A stretch of 64,000 nt of DNA from Symsagittifera roscoffensis. Lineage: Eukaryota > Xenacoelomorpha > Acoela > Convolutidae. A model generated the notes under the pieces. It saw only the letters and a list, made by a program, of their open reading frames with translations, did not search any database and was not told the DNA's origin. Position 1 is the stretch's first letter, and every line of letters starts with the position of its first letter. Positions 40,840-51,240 of this stretch are shown in pieces. The position numbers and the translations under genes were made by a program. The stretch lies in the NCBI RefSeq assembly GCF_963678635.1, contig NC_087066.1, positions 19,995,996 to 20,059,995 of the forward strand, written 5' to 3'.

Positions 40840-41840
40840 AACAAACTCGGGTACTAGCAAAAAGCCCTACTCACGATCAAACTAATGATACACCTCCCAC
40901 TTGCATCCGTCATCTCTAGGAGGAGTTCTCTTAAAAAAACTGATGTGTACTCATAAAAAAAAAACTGTAACAACAAAAAATGACCAAAAAAAGGGATTGA
41001 AAACACTTTAACAGTAAATATGATAATAACATCATCAATAATGTTGTAAGTTACGCTTAACCTCAAAGTTTTATCATTCTAGCTTCAATTTACAATGAGA
41101 TATCACATCTTTTATCGAGCCCTTCAACTGGTTTTAACGTTTCTCTAATAATTATGCATATCTTTTTCCTAAATTCTTTCCGAAACAAATAAACTCGGGT
41201 ACTAGGAGAAAGCCCTACTCGCGATCAAACTAATGTTACACCTCCCACTTGCATCCTTCATCTCTAGGAGGAGTTCTCTTAAAAAAACTGATGTGTACTC
41301 ATCAAAAAAAAACCTGTAACAACAAAAAATGACCAAAAAAAGGGATTGAAAACACTTTAACAGTAAATATGATAATAACATCATCAATAATGTTGTAAGT
41401 TACGCTTAACCTCAAAGTTTTATCATTCTAGCTACAATTTACAATGAGATATCACATCTTTTATCGAGCCCTTCAACTGGTTTTAACGTTTCTCTAATAA
41501 ATATGCATATCTTTTTCCTAAATTCTTTCCGAAACAAATAAACTCGGGTACTAGGAGAAAGCCCTACTCACGACCAAACTAATGATACACCTCCCACTTG
41601 CATCCTTCATCTCTAGGAGGAGTTCTCTTAAAAAAACTGATGTGTACTCATCAAAAAAAACCTGTAACAACAAAAAATTACCAAAAAAAGGGATTGAAAA
41701 CACTTTAACAGTAAATATGATAATAACATCATCAATAATGTTGTAAGTTACGCTTAACCTCAAAGTTTTATTATTCTAGCTTCAATTTACGATGAGATAT
41801 CACATCTTTTATCGAGCCCTTCAACTGTTTTTAACGTTTC
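40840..41840 (+). repeat. Array 2, short-monomer triplet (348-bp spacing)
   Basis: Three consecutive near-identical monomers share GGAGGAGTTCTCTTAAAAAA at 40,919, 41,267 and 41,615, spacings of 348 bp, about 10 bp shorter than the array mean. They also share AAGGGATTGAAAACACTTT and GTTGTAAGTTACGC. A local monomer-level amplification. Confidence 0.8.
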
Positions 41841-42899
41841 TCTAATAAATATGCATATCTTTTTCCTAAACACTTAACAAAACAATCAAACTCGGGTACT
41901 AGGAGAAACCCTGCTCAAGACCAAACTATTGACACCCCTCCCACTTAAATCCGTCATCTCTACGACGAGTTCTTCTTAAAAAACTGATATATACTCATTA
42001 ATAAAAAAAGTATTGTAACAACCAAATATGACCAAAAAAAGAAACTGAAAACGTTCAACTGTAAATCTGATAGTAACATCATCAACACTGTTGTACTTTA
42101 CACTTAACCTCAAAGTTTTATTATCCTGGTTTCAATATACAATGAGTTATCACATCTTTTATCTAGCCCTTCAACTGGTTTTAACGTTTCTCTAATAAAC
42201 ATGCATATATTTTTCCTAAACACTTAACAAAACAAACAAACTCGGGTACTAGGAGAAAGCCCTACTCAAGACCGAACTAATGATACCCCTCCCACTTGAA
42301 TCCTTCATCTCTATGAGGAGTTCTCTTAAACAAACTGATGTGTACTCATAAAAAAAAAACCTGTAACAACAAAAAATGACCAAAAAAAGGGATTGAAAAC
42401 GTTTAACTGTAAATCTAATAATAACATCATCAATCATCAACACTGTTGTACTTTACACTTAACCTCAAAGTTTTATCATCCTAGCTTCAATATACAATGA
42501 GTTATCACATCTTTTAGCGAGCCCTTCAATTGGTTTTAACGTTTCTCTAATAAATATGCATATATTTTTCCTAAACACTTAACAAAACAAACAAACTCGG
42601 GTACTAGGAGAAAGCCCTGCTCAAGACCAAACTAATGATACCCCTTCCATTTAAATCGTTCATCTCAACGAAAAAAACTTTCCTAAAAAACTAATGTGTA
42701 CTCATTAAAAAAAAGTCCTCTAACAACAAAAAGGACGTTAACAAAAATGACCGAAAAAAATGACTGAAAACTTTATAACAGTAAATCTGAGAATAACATC
42801 GTCAAAACTGTTATACTTTACGCTTAACCTCGAATTTTTATCAACCTAGCTTCAATATACAATGAGTTATCACATCTTTTATCGAGCCCTTCAACTGGT

Positions 42900-44760
42900 T
42901 TTAACGTTTCTCTAATAAATATGCATATATTTTTCCTAAATACTTACCAAAACAAACAAACTCGGGTACTAGGAAAAAGTTCTGCCCAAGAACGAACTAA
43001 TGATACCCCTTCCACTAAAATCCGTCATCTCTATGAAAAGTTCTCACTAAAAAACTGATGTGTACTCATTAAAAAAAAAGTCCTGTAACAATAAAAAGGA
43101 CTAACAAAAAATGACCAAAAAAAGTGACTGAAAACAGTTTAACAATAAATCTGATAAAAACATCATCAATAATGTTGTAATTTACGCTTAACCTCAAAGT
43201 TTTATCATCTTAGCTTGAATATACAATGAGATATCACATCTTTTATTGAGCCCTTCAACTGGTTTTAACGTTTCTCTAATAAATATGCATATCTTTTTCC
43301 TAAATTCTTTCCGAAACAAAAACGCGGGTACTAGGAGAAAGCCCTGCTCAAGACTGAACTAATTTTATTACTCCCATTTAAATCCGTCATCTCTACGAAA
43401 AGTTCTTCCTAAAAAAACTAATGTGTACTCATTAAAAAAAAGTCCTGTAACAACAAAAAGGACTTTAACAAAAAATGACCGAAAAAAATGACTGAAAACA
43501 TTTTAACAGGAAATCTGATAATAACATCATCAAAACTATTGTACTTTACGCTTAACCTCAAAATTTTATCAACCTAGCTTCAGTATACAATGAGTTATCA
43601 CATCTTTTATCGAGCCCTTCAACTGGTTTTAACGTTTCTCTAATAAATATGCATACATTTTTCCTTAATACTTACCAAAACAAACAAACTTGGGTCCTAG
43701 GAGAAAGCCTTGCTCAAGACCGAACTAACGATACCCCTCCCATTTAAATTGGTCATCTCAACGAAAAAACATTCCTAAAAAACTAATGTGTACTCATTAA
43801 AAAAAAGTCCTGTAACAACAAAAAGGACCGAAAAAATGACTGAAAACTTTTTAACAGTAAATCTGATAATAACATCGTCAAAATTGTTGTACTTTACGCT
43901 TAACCTCGAAATTTTATCAACCTAGCTTCAATATACAATGAGTTATCACATCTTTTATCTAGCCCTTCAACTGGTTTTAACGTTTCTCTAATAAATATGC
44001 ATATATTTTTCCTAAATACTTACCAAAACAAACAAACTCGGGTACTAGGAAAAAGTTCTGCCCAAGAACGAACTAATGATACCCCTTCCACTAAAATCCG
44101 TCATCTCTATGAAAAGTTCTCACTAAAAAACTGATGTGTACTCATTAAAAAAAAAGTCCTGTAACAATAAAAAGGACTAACAAAAAATGACCAAAAAAAG
44201 TGACTGAAAACAGTTTAACAATAAATCTGATAAAAACATCATCAATAATGTTGTAATTTACGCTTAACCTCAAAGTTTTATCATCTTAGCTTGAATATAC
44301 AATGAGATATCACATCTTTTATTGAGCCCTTCAACTGGTTTTAACGTTTCTCTAATAAATATGCATATCTTTTTCCTAAATTCTTTCCGAAACAAAAACT
44401 CGGGCACTAGGAGAAAGCCCTGCTCAAGACTGAACTAATTTTATTACTCCCATTTAAATCCGTCATCTCTACGAAAAGTTCTTCCTAAAAAAACTAATGT
44501 GTACTCATTAAAAAAAAGTCCTGTAACAACAAAAAGGACTTTAACAAAAAATGACCGAAAAAAATGACTGAAAACATTTTAACAGGAAATCTGATAATAA
44601 CATCATCAAAACTATTGTACTTTACGCTTAACCTCAAAATTTTATCAACCTAGCTTCAGTATACAATGAGTTATCACATCTTTTATCGAGCCCTTCAACT
44701 GGTTTTAACGTTTCTCTAATAAATATGCATACATTTTTCCTAAATACTTACCAAAACAAA
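42900..44760 (+). repeat. Array 2, trimeric repeat (~1,076-bp period)
   Basis: The variant AAAAAGTTCTGCCCAAGAAC occurs near 42,974 and 44,050, and GAACTAATTTTATTACTCCC near 43,355 and 44,431; both intervals are 1,076 bp (three monomers). The intervening monomers keep the same order, showing a recent trimer duplication. Confidence 0.8.
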
Positions 44761-45539
44761 CAAACTCGGGTACTAGGAGAAAGCCCTGCCTAAGATCGAA
44801 CTAATGATACTCCTCCCACTGAAATTCGTCATCTCTACGAAAAGTTTTTCTTAAAAAACTGATGTGTACTCATTAAAAAAAAATCCTGTAACAATAAAAA
44901 GGACTAACAAAAAATGACAAAAAAGTGATTGAAAATCTTTTTAACAGTAAATCTTATAAAAAACATCATCAATAATGTTGTAATTTACGCTTAACCTCAA
45001 AGGTTGATCATCTTAGCTTGAATATACAATGAGATATCACATCTTCTAACGAGCCCTTCAACTGGTTATAACGTTTCTCTAATAAATATGCATATATTTT
45101 TCCTAAATACTTAACAAAACAAACAAACTCGGGTACTGGGAGAAAGCCCTACTCAAGGTCAAACTAATGATACACCTCTCACTTGAATCCTTCATCTCTA
45201 GGAGGAGTTCTCTTAAAAAAACTGATGTGTACTCATCAAAAAAAAAACCTGTAACAACAAAAAATGACCAAAAAAAGGGATTGAAAACACTTTAACAGTA
45301 AATATGATAATAACATCATCGATAATGTTGTAATTTACGCTTAACCTCAAAGGTTGATCATCTCAGCTTGAATATACAATGAGATATCACATCTTTTAAC
45401 GAGCCCTTCAACTGGTTATAACGTTTCCCTAATAAATATGCATATCTTTTTCCTAAACACTTTACGAAACAAACAAACTCGGGTACTAGGAGAAAGCCCT
45501 GCTCAAGACTGAACTAATGTTATTACTCCCATTTAAATC

Positions 45540-45712
45540 TGTCATCTCTACGAAAACTGATGTATACTCATTAAAAAAAAGACCTGTAACAAAAAAATTG
45601 ACTAAAAAATCTGACTAAACCTATTTTAACCGTAATCATGATGCTAACATCATGACCACTGGTGTAATCTACGCTTAATCTCGAATTTGTATCATCCTAG
45701 CTGCAAAATACA
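45540..45712 (+). repeat. Array 2, divergent right-edge monomer
   Basis: The last monomer loses most of its middle (CTACGAAAACTGATGTATACTC joins two normally separated landmarks) and carries GACCTGTAACAA, AAATTGACTAAAAAA and CTAAACCTATTTTAAC, the same variant found in the left-edge copy near 31,290. Homology ends near CTGCAAAATACATAGAG. Confidence 0.8.
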
Positions 45713-45813
45713 TAGAGTTCAAGGCATGGTCCCATATTGGGAGAGTCACCTAGCATGGAGAACATCACGAAAAAAAATTCAAAGACCAATCAAAACAAGC
45801 AAAAACAGGTACT
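45708..45813 (+). repeat. Direct repeat DR1, copy a (106 bp)
   Basis: Starts ATACATAGAGTTCAAGGC exactly at the end of array 2 and runs through CTAGCATGGAGAACATCACG to AAAAACAGGTACT. A second copy lies at 46,474-46,578 with about 10 differences. It overlaps the last bases of the satellite, so the satellite edge coincides with a duplicated sequence. Confidence 0.85.
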
Positions 45814-46473
45814 GTAGGACAGTATAGCCCACGACTGACTGACTGATAGCTTTTGTTATCAAACAGGTCAAAATAGCAAGGTTTTTATGATATACACTAC
45901 TTATAATTCTGTTTTTATGAAAAAACACTTTTGAGTCGAGTAAGCACAAAATGCGCCTACCCTAAGTGCTTAGTTGAAAAACATGTACAAAGAAAAACGG
46001 TGTAAACGTCCGTTTTTAACCATCCAAAGGTTCATTTCGATCGTTTATAAAGGTTTACAGGTGACAAACGCCTTTGAATGCGAAAATTCAGATCATAATA
46101 CGCTGAACATCATGGACAACATAAGCATAAACTAAAGCTTTGGGTTTATCTTATAAAAAAAATAACTGAATCAATTTTTAATGCTTACAGCACAATTTAA
46201 TGTGCTTTAATACTAAACCTGCTTCTGAAGTCGCTCTGAAAGCTACCTCATTTGTTCAATCTGAAAATTTGTTCAGATGTAATTGCAAAATTCAATGTGT
46301 TATTTTGCTACTTTGAATAAATTTTTATGTTTTTGGTACGGCTTCCCTAATAGGTTTTCTTAGAAACTAAAACTACAATAGGTTCATCGTAATCACTCAC
46401 TTACTCTGTTTTTCAACAACCCAATTGACCTTCTAATGACCTTGCAAGGCACATAGAGGTAATTACATAGGTA
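45814..46473. other. Intergenic segment between the two DR1 copies; no gene seen
   Basis: About 660 bp of AT-rich DNA. No open frame over about 60 codons, no recognisable domain, and no strong inverted repeat were seen. Confidence 0.6.
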
Positions 46474-46578
46474 ATACATAGAGTTCAAGGCCTGGTCCCA
46501 TATAAGGAGAGTCAACTAGCATGGAGGTCATCACGAAAAAAATTCAAAGACCAATCAAAACAAGCAAAAACGGGTACT
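46474..46578 (+). repeat. Direct repeat DR1, copy b (105 bp)
   Basis: Second copy of the 106-bp sequence at 45,708, separated from it by 660 bp. It begins ATACATAGAGTTCAAGGC and ends AAAACGGGTACT, with small changes such as ATAAGGAGAGTCAAC against ATTGGGAGAGTCACC. Confidence 0.85.
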
Positions 46579-47172
46579 TCTAAAACGGGTTTTTTCATAC
46601 TGCTAATTCCTCAGTAAAAAAGAAAATTTCAAAGACACGAGGAAAAACTCAGAATTGGTATAAAAGTCAATTTTCGCAAAAGTTGAGATTAGTCGAAAAC
46701 ATCTTTTTCTCTCTATTTTGGCAAAAAATGGGAGTGCTTTAGAGAGCTTTAGCCATGGTCTTTTGATTGAAACTACAATCAAATCATGTTAAAATTGACT
46801 CATAAAGTTATGAGTCCTAGAAAAAAATATTGAAAACAGAATGACTGGCAGCAGAAAAAAGATCATTTCTCTACTGAAACTTATTAGATTTCAAAAAATT
46901 GATATGGTTGAGCTTATTTTGAGCTAAGAATTTATTATAGTACTATTTTCAGAGCTTAAAACTTCATTTTCTTGTTACGTCCTAAAAGAAAACATTGTGA
47001 CTAGGAAAAAAATTTGGATATTTGTTAGCCTTTTGTTCATCCCTGTATAAAAAACCTGTTTTTTGATTTTCTTTGACTTTGAAATGAGTTGCAGCAAACC
47101 ACATAATAATGAAATTAAAGAGAAAATTTAATTTAAAAACATTGAACAAACGATGAGAATTCCGGGATTGTT
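46579..47172. other. Non-coding AT-rich segment; nothing recognised
   Basis: About 590 bp with short homopolymers and no supported gene, RNA or repeat. Confidence 0.6.
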
Positions 47173-47457
47173 ATGATTACTTGAGCGGCCAGGACTTGAG
47201 ATTTATGTAAAAGCGAGGATTTAAGCATTAATTATATATTATTACAGCTATAGTTGTTGCTGGTAGCTGGACGAATTGATTAGTGATTGTTGTATACTTG
47301 ATCAGTATGAAAAATTTAGTGATATTTACAGTATTATATAATAATCAAACAGCAAAATTTCCTTTAGGAACAATCCACATATAAATAGTGATAACTATTT
47401 CTCTTGGATAATGTTTGATATTACAGTTCAATGACATCATGTTTTTCTAAGATCATG
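47173..47457 (+). repeat. Direct repeat DR2, copy a (~285 bp)
   Basis: Begins ATGATTACTTGAG and ends near AGATCATGA. Internal words shared with copy b include TTAATTATATATTATTACAG, GATTGTTGTATACTTGATCA and CAAACAGCAAAATTTCC. The two copies are about 90 percent alike by eye. The strongest match is bounded by TGAT and ATCA, which superficially resembles LTR ends, but matching continues another 18 bp at the 3' side. Confidence 0.88.
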
Positions 47458-47848
47458 ACACAACAACTCTTTAAAAAAGTTTCACGGTTTTTGATTTTTC
47501 ACTGGCCGAAAAAAACACTGATCAGTTGGTTTAAGACAATGTCGATGAAAATGACATGGCTGCTTCGGTTTTTAGACAATCTTCTGTCTCTGGATGCTAG
47601 AATAACTGCTATCAACCCTTGAGTGGGTTTCTTTCTTCTTTTTCTTCAGTAGTCGCCTCCTTTGGGGCTATCCTGAATTGACCCAATCTTCATCGTTGGT
47701 GATGATGGCTGTTAGAAGACGTCAGCTCCATGCGAAACTCCTCAAAAATACCAGGGTTTAATAAATTAGAATATCTGTATTCTTGTTTTTGTGTTCTTCC
47801 GCATGAATTCGTATTGCTTAGATGGCAATCCCACACTCCTGTTACCAA
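47458..47848. other. Spacer between DR2 copies; possible decayed transposase fragment on the minus strand
   Basis: About 390 bp. A + strand frame of 63 codons starts with ATG at 47,431 (inside copy a) and ends at 47,622, with no recognisable domain. On the minus strand at about 47,650-47,760 a broken frame reads LLTAIITNDEDWV, faintly like the IITxDExWV block of mariner-type transposases, but with stops on both sides. I do not accept either as a gene. Confidence 0.2.
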
Positions 47849-48132
47849 ATGATGACTTGAGAGGTCAGGACTTGAAATATATGTAAAAGCGAGGTTTTAA
47901 CCATTAATTATATATTATTACAGCTATCGTTGTTGGTAGTAGCTGGACTAATCGGTTAGTGATTGTTGTATACTTGATCAGTATGAACAATTTGGTGATA
48001 TTACAGTATTATATAATAATCAAACAGCAAAATTTCCGTTAGAAACAATCCACAATTGAAAAGTGATAACTATTTCTCCTGGATAATGTTTGATACTACA
48101 GTTCAATGACATCATGATATTCTATGATCATG
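47849..48132 (+). repeat. Direct repeat DR2, copy b (~284 bp)
   Basis: Second copy of the 285-bp repeat, starting ATGATGACTTGAG and ending TATGATCATGA, offset 676 bp from copy a. Differences are scattered substitutions and a few 1-bp indels. Confidence 0.88.
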
Positions 48133-48230
48133 ATATTTATCTCATTTCAAAGTAAAAAAATTTTTGAAACCTTTTTTTCGGCCTAGGTTCTCAACCTTTT
48201 TTTTCGGCCTAGGATTGAGATAAATCATGA
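48128..48230. repeat. Small foldback with duplicated CGGCCTAGG core
   Basis: The arms are TCATGATATTTATCTCA (48,128-48,144) and TGAGATAAATCATGA (48,216-48,230), complementary apart from a 2-nt bulge. Between them are two direct copies of CCTTTTTTTCGGCCTAGG (about 48,170-48,186 and 48,195-48,212). No coding capacity; possibly a miniature inverted-repeat element. Confidence 0.55.
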
Positions 48231-48389
48231 GAATCACTTGATAAATGGATGGAAAAACCTGTTTTATTTTTCCTAAAGACGAATATTGCGTCAGTTATTC
48301 AGAATTGATCCAAAGAGAATTGTTGTGGCTAGAAATTTAGTTTTTTTTTTCAATTCTGTTTTCCAAAAATTGTGAAATTCTTCTTAAGA

Positions 48390-48430
48390 AACCCTAAACC
48401 TAACCTAAACCTAACCCCAACCCTACCCCG
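48390..48430 (+). repeat. Interstitial telomere-like tract (degenerate CCCTAA)
   Basis: About six imperfect units in a row: ACCCTAAACCTAACC, TAAACCTAACC, CCAACCCTACCCC. They resemble C-strand telomere repeat (CCCTAA)n with variant CCTAA and CCTAAA units. The tract is too short and degenerate to be a functional end; it fits an interstitial remnant of telomere addition or repair. Confidence 0.7.
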
Positions 48431-48476
48431 AGTCATTTTCGGAGAAGAAGAATTGTGTGGCTCCGCCCTTCGAGAT

Positions 48477-48525
48477 CTCAGTTTTACTCGTCGTAAGCTA
48501 ACAATTTGTGACGATTAAAACTGAG
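48477..48525. other. Stem-loop, 16-bp arms
   Basis: CTCAGTTTTACTCGTC (48,477-48,492) pairs with GACGATTAAAACTGAG (48,510-48,525), 15 of 16 positions complementary, with a 17-nt loop. It sits 45 bp after the telomere-like tract. No role is known. Confidence 0.6.
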
Positions 48526-48544
48526 CAAAAAACCTGGTTTTTCA

Positions 48545-48905
48545 TGAGCAAGGTGTTTTAAAATGAGCAAAAGCACTCTTAATTACTTTAAATTTGATTA
48601 AAAACATTTTTTAACATTATTCTGAACATCTTGCCTTTTATGAAAAAATGTTTATCATACAATTTTCATATATAAAAATTGTATGATAACTATTTTTTTA
48701 GCTTCAAATTAAATTTTCGTTTTTGATGAACAATGTCCTATGAAATGAGCAAAAGCACTCTTGAATAATTTAAGTTTGTTTACAAACAAGTTTGAACAAT
48801 TTCTGAAAATCTTGCCTTTCATGAAAAAATGGTTATCATACACTTTTCAAATATGAAAATTGTATGATAACCATTTTTTTTCAAAAAAAAAACAAACGTA
48901 GTTAT
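48545..48905. repeat. Two tandem ~181-bp copies, each with a TTATCATACA palindrome
   Basis: AAATGAGCAAAAGCACTCTT occurs at 48,561 and 48,743, and each is followed by a palindrome: 48,650-48,690 (arms TTATCATACAATTTT and AAAATTGTATGATAA) and 48,831-48,872 (arms GGTTATCATACACTTTTC and GAAAATTGTATGATAACC). The copy spacing is 181-182 bp. The rest of the unit has drifted but the palindrome arms are retained. Confidence 0.8.
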
Positions 48906-49095
48906 TTTTCATCACCAGATTGTTGTATTTGGTTCAAATAGCCGGAGAAACTAGATTGAATCTTTTTTCAATAGTTTTTTGAAACTGTATGCATATTGTA
49001 TGATTAGCCTTTTTCCATACATTTGATGCAGGGAATTGTATGATAAGCTTTTTCGGTGTGGGGAAATTTAAAATCAGCATTTTCGGTTTATGGAT

Positions 49096-49108
49096 GTCAA
49101 CCCGGGAT
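49096..49108 (+). repeat. GTCAACCCGGGAT motif, left member of an inverted pair
   Basis: The 13-mer GTCAACCCGGGAT is exactly reverse-complemented at 56,488-56,500. Flanking bases on both sides are also partly similar when the right copy is inverted (GTTTAT/TTTTA upstream, ACAT downstream). It may mark terminal inverted repeats of an old 7.4-kb insertion or be two unrelated copies of a dispersed repeat. Confidence 0.4.
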
Positions 49109-49160
49109 CACATTACCTTTCCAGGCCTTTTTGTTGGTTTTAATCGGTTTTCTTTATAAG

Positions 49161-49373
49161 ACCGCTCAAAAACCGCTCAAAAACCGCTCAAATCTTGCTT
49201 GAAAAATCGTTCAAAAAACACCGCAAGAAATGAGCGGTTTTTGAGCGGTTTTTTAAGCAAGATTTGAGCGGTTTGAGCGGTTTTTCCGAAAAAACCGCCC
49301 AAGCCGCTCAAACCGCTCAAATCTTGCTGAAAAACCGCTCAAACCGCTCATATCTTGAGCGGTTTTTGAGCGG
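49161..49373. repeat. CCGCTCA / TGAGCGG foldback cluster
   Basis: In 213 bp the heptamer CCGCTCA occurs 7 times and its complement TGAGCGG 6 times, separated by A/T runs, with copies of ATCTTGCT and its complement at equivalent places. The left part (three CCGCTCA units then ATCTTGCTTG) is mirrored by the middle part (two TGAGCGG, AAGCAAGAT, two TGAGCGG), which is mirrored again by the right part. The result is a nested palindrome able to form several alternative hairpins or a cruciform. No reading frame crosses it. Confidence 0.9.
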
Positions 49374-49380
49374 GATCTCG

Positions 49381-51240
49381 ACCCGGGGCTATTGTCAATT
49401 TTTACGAAGTAACAATCTCAGCCGGGTCTTTTGATTTCTTGATAAGTTTGTCTTTAGATGGGCCTATTCCTGCTAAAAAAATTGTCTTGTCAAAGAGATT
49501 TGGTTTAAGCTGAAGCTGTCGTTGGTTTCTGTATGCATTTCGTATGATTTGGAATTGTAGATATTATTCAAAGTTGATTGGAGAATCGTTGTTTTCATCA
49601 TCGCTTTTTCGATATTTTGCTCCTAAGGTTGGTAAGTGACCGAGTAATTTGTTACGTGTTAAATTGGTGTAATTCAATCGATATAAATTTGTTTTTGAAA
49701 TGAGTGACAAAATAAATTTTCTGAGTCCTTTTTCTCCATGATGGCCAAATTGGTTGTTTTGTTTCACTCGAGTTTCGTTTTATGTTTTTCGTCTGTTCTT
49801 TGAGTTTTTTCCCTACATTTAAGTTAGTTTCTGAGTCTTATTATTGTACCCTTTTTTTATCTTTTCAAATTTTTTCTCTCTGTTGGATAACTAAATTTTT
49901 TTTTGTGTCCAAATAAATTTTTTTCAGTATAGTAAAAAGATGATGAAATACATATTTTGAATTGTGCTTTTTCCAAACTGTTAGTCTAAAACTGTGGGCT
50001 GTTTACTTTGTTTCGTTAGGATTGCCTGGGTATTCCGGAACAGGTGGGTTCGAGACTGTAATTCAATGCTAGATTGTAGGTTAGATTTGTTCAACTTCTT
50101 ACCTTTGTTCTATTTTAGAGTTTTTGCATCAAGTTATATTCTTTTTAATCAAAACGATGCAAAATATCAGTTAACAGAAACTGATAAGTTTTCAAAACTA
50201 ACTTGTTTTTATTTCAAGTTTCTAGCATTTCTTGTCAACTGAATGTAGGTGTATAACTATCAAACTTTTTAGCTCCAATTTAAAATTCTTTAGTGAATTT
50301 TAAAAAAATGTTTGTTTTCTTAAGACGCGTTTAAGTAAGCAAAATTTAGATAATAAATATTGATAAGTACCCAAAACGAAAACTTTTAATGATTTTTTTT
50401 TACAATTTTTTGTGTACTTAACTACAAACTCATACATCTAAATTGATACTTTTAGTGTATTAAGGTAAATTGTTTATTACTTTTAGATGTGTTTCAAAAC
50501 TTTATGTTAGGTATTTCGTATTTTATAAAACTATTGAACCAGCTCATATCTGTCAAGAAAATAATTGAAAACTGGAAGATTTAGTGCGGCGTTTGTAAAT
50601 TTTTTTTTGAATCGAGTCGTTATTTCGATAAACTGAAAAACCAAAGTTTTTTAAGGGGGTGGGAATTAGGCAAGGAGGTAAAATTGAAAAAAAAAATGTT
50701 TGGAAGGTTATATTTTGAAATACTTTATTCAGAAATTAAATATTTTTCTGGGATATAAAGAGACTTTAAAAATCGAGTCTTTTGCTCACGTAACTATTCT
50801 AAGTTTAGGCAGTTTTTTGTTTTCAAGTCTTTTTAGACCCGTTAGTCACGCCAGTTGAGATGAAGTTGTTTTGCTATCTCATTGTGTAATTTCAGATAAA
50901 GTACACCGTCTGTTTGTCAATTATTGTTCATTACTGTGCATTAGCAGTAAACCTGATTGTTAATGCCGTGGACTGCCGATGCGTTCTCTATCTAGCATTG
51001 AATTACCTAATAGCATTGATTTGCCTAACAGTCTGTGTGATCAATTTTGTTTTTGAAAACTCTCAAAATAATTAAAAATGGATCGCTGGCGGCTTTTTCT
51101 GTAAGGTGCACCCAAATTTAGTTATCTTCACCCACATAGAGTGCCTATTGATTCTTATTGGTTATAATGGATCTCCGAGACAAAAATAAACATTTATAAC
51201 TCATTACAGCTGTAAAATTCATATCGAGAAGTTGATTATT
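49381..51240. other. AT-rich non-coding segment; no supported gene
   Basis: About 1.86 kb, T-rich on the + strand. A frame of 82 codons at 49,994-50,242 opens only from GTG and a 67-codon minus-strand frame at 49,564-49,767 also opens only from GTG, so neither is supported as a eukaryotic gene. A small direct duplication, TAGCATTGAATTACCTAA / TAGCATTGATTTGCCTAA, lies at 50,993-51,028. Confidence 0.55.

Larger units (their letters stand above)
30940..45712 (+). repeat. Satellite array 2 (~358-bp monomer, ~41 copies)
   Basis: Second direct tandem array with a monomer unrelated to array 1. The word TTCTCTAATA (or TTCTCTAACA) occurs at 31,471, 31,832, 32,183, 32,545, 32,910 and 33,262, giving spacings of 361, 351, 362, 365 and 352 bp, and continues to about 45.4 kb. 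Shared landmarks are AACTCGGGTACTAGGA, TGTGTACTCATTAAA, AACAACAAAAAGGACT, ATCATCAA, ACTTTACGCTTAACCTC, GAGTTATCACATC and GCCCTTCAACTGG. Length varies because of A-run and small indels. The + strand is A-rich as in array 1. Short reading frames on either strand recur only because the repeat recurs; none looks coding. Confidence 0.97.

Noticed and set aside
1-45712. CRISPR array
   Set aside because: Unit lengths of about 360 bp with no short repeat/spacer alternation; these are satellites in eukaryotic-type DNA.
1-45712. CENP-B box in the satellite monomers
   Set aside because: I looked for the TTCG....A..CGGG pattern on both strands in representative monomers and did not find it.
49994-50242. 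82-codon + strand frame
   Set aside because: It begins at GTG, has no ATG, and is a Phe/Leu-rich product of T-rich DNA without a domain.
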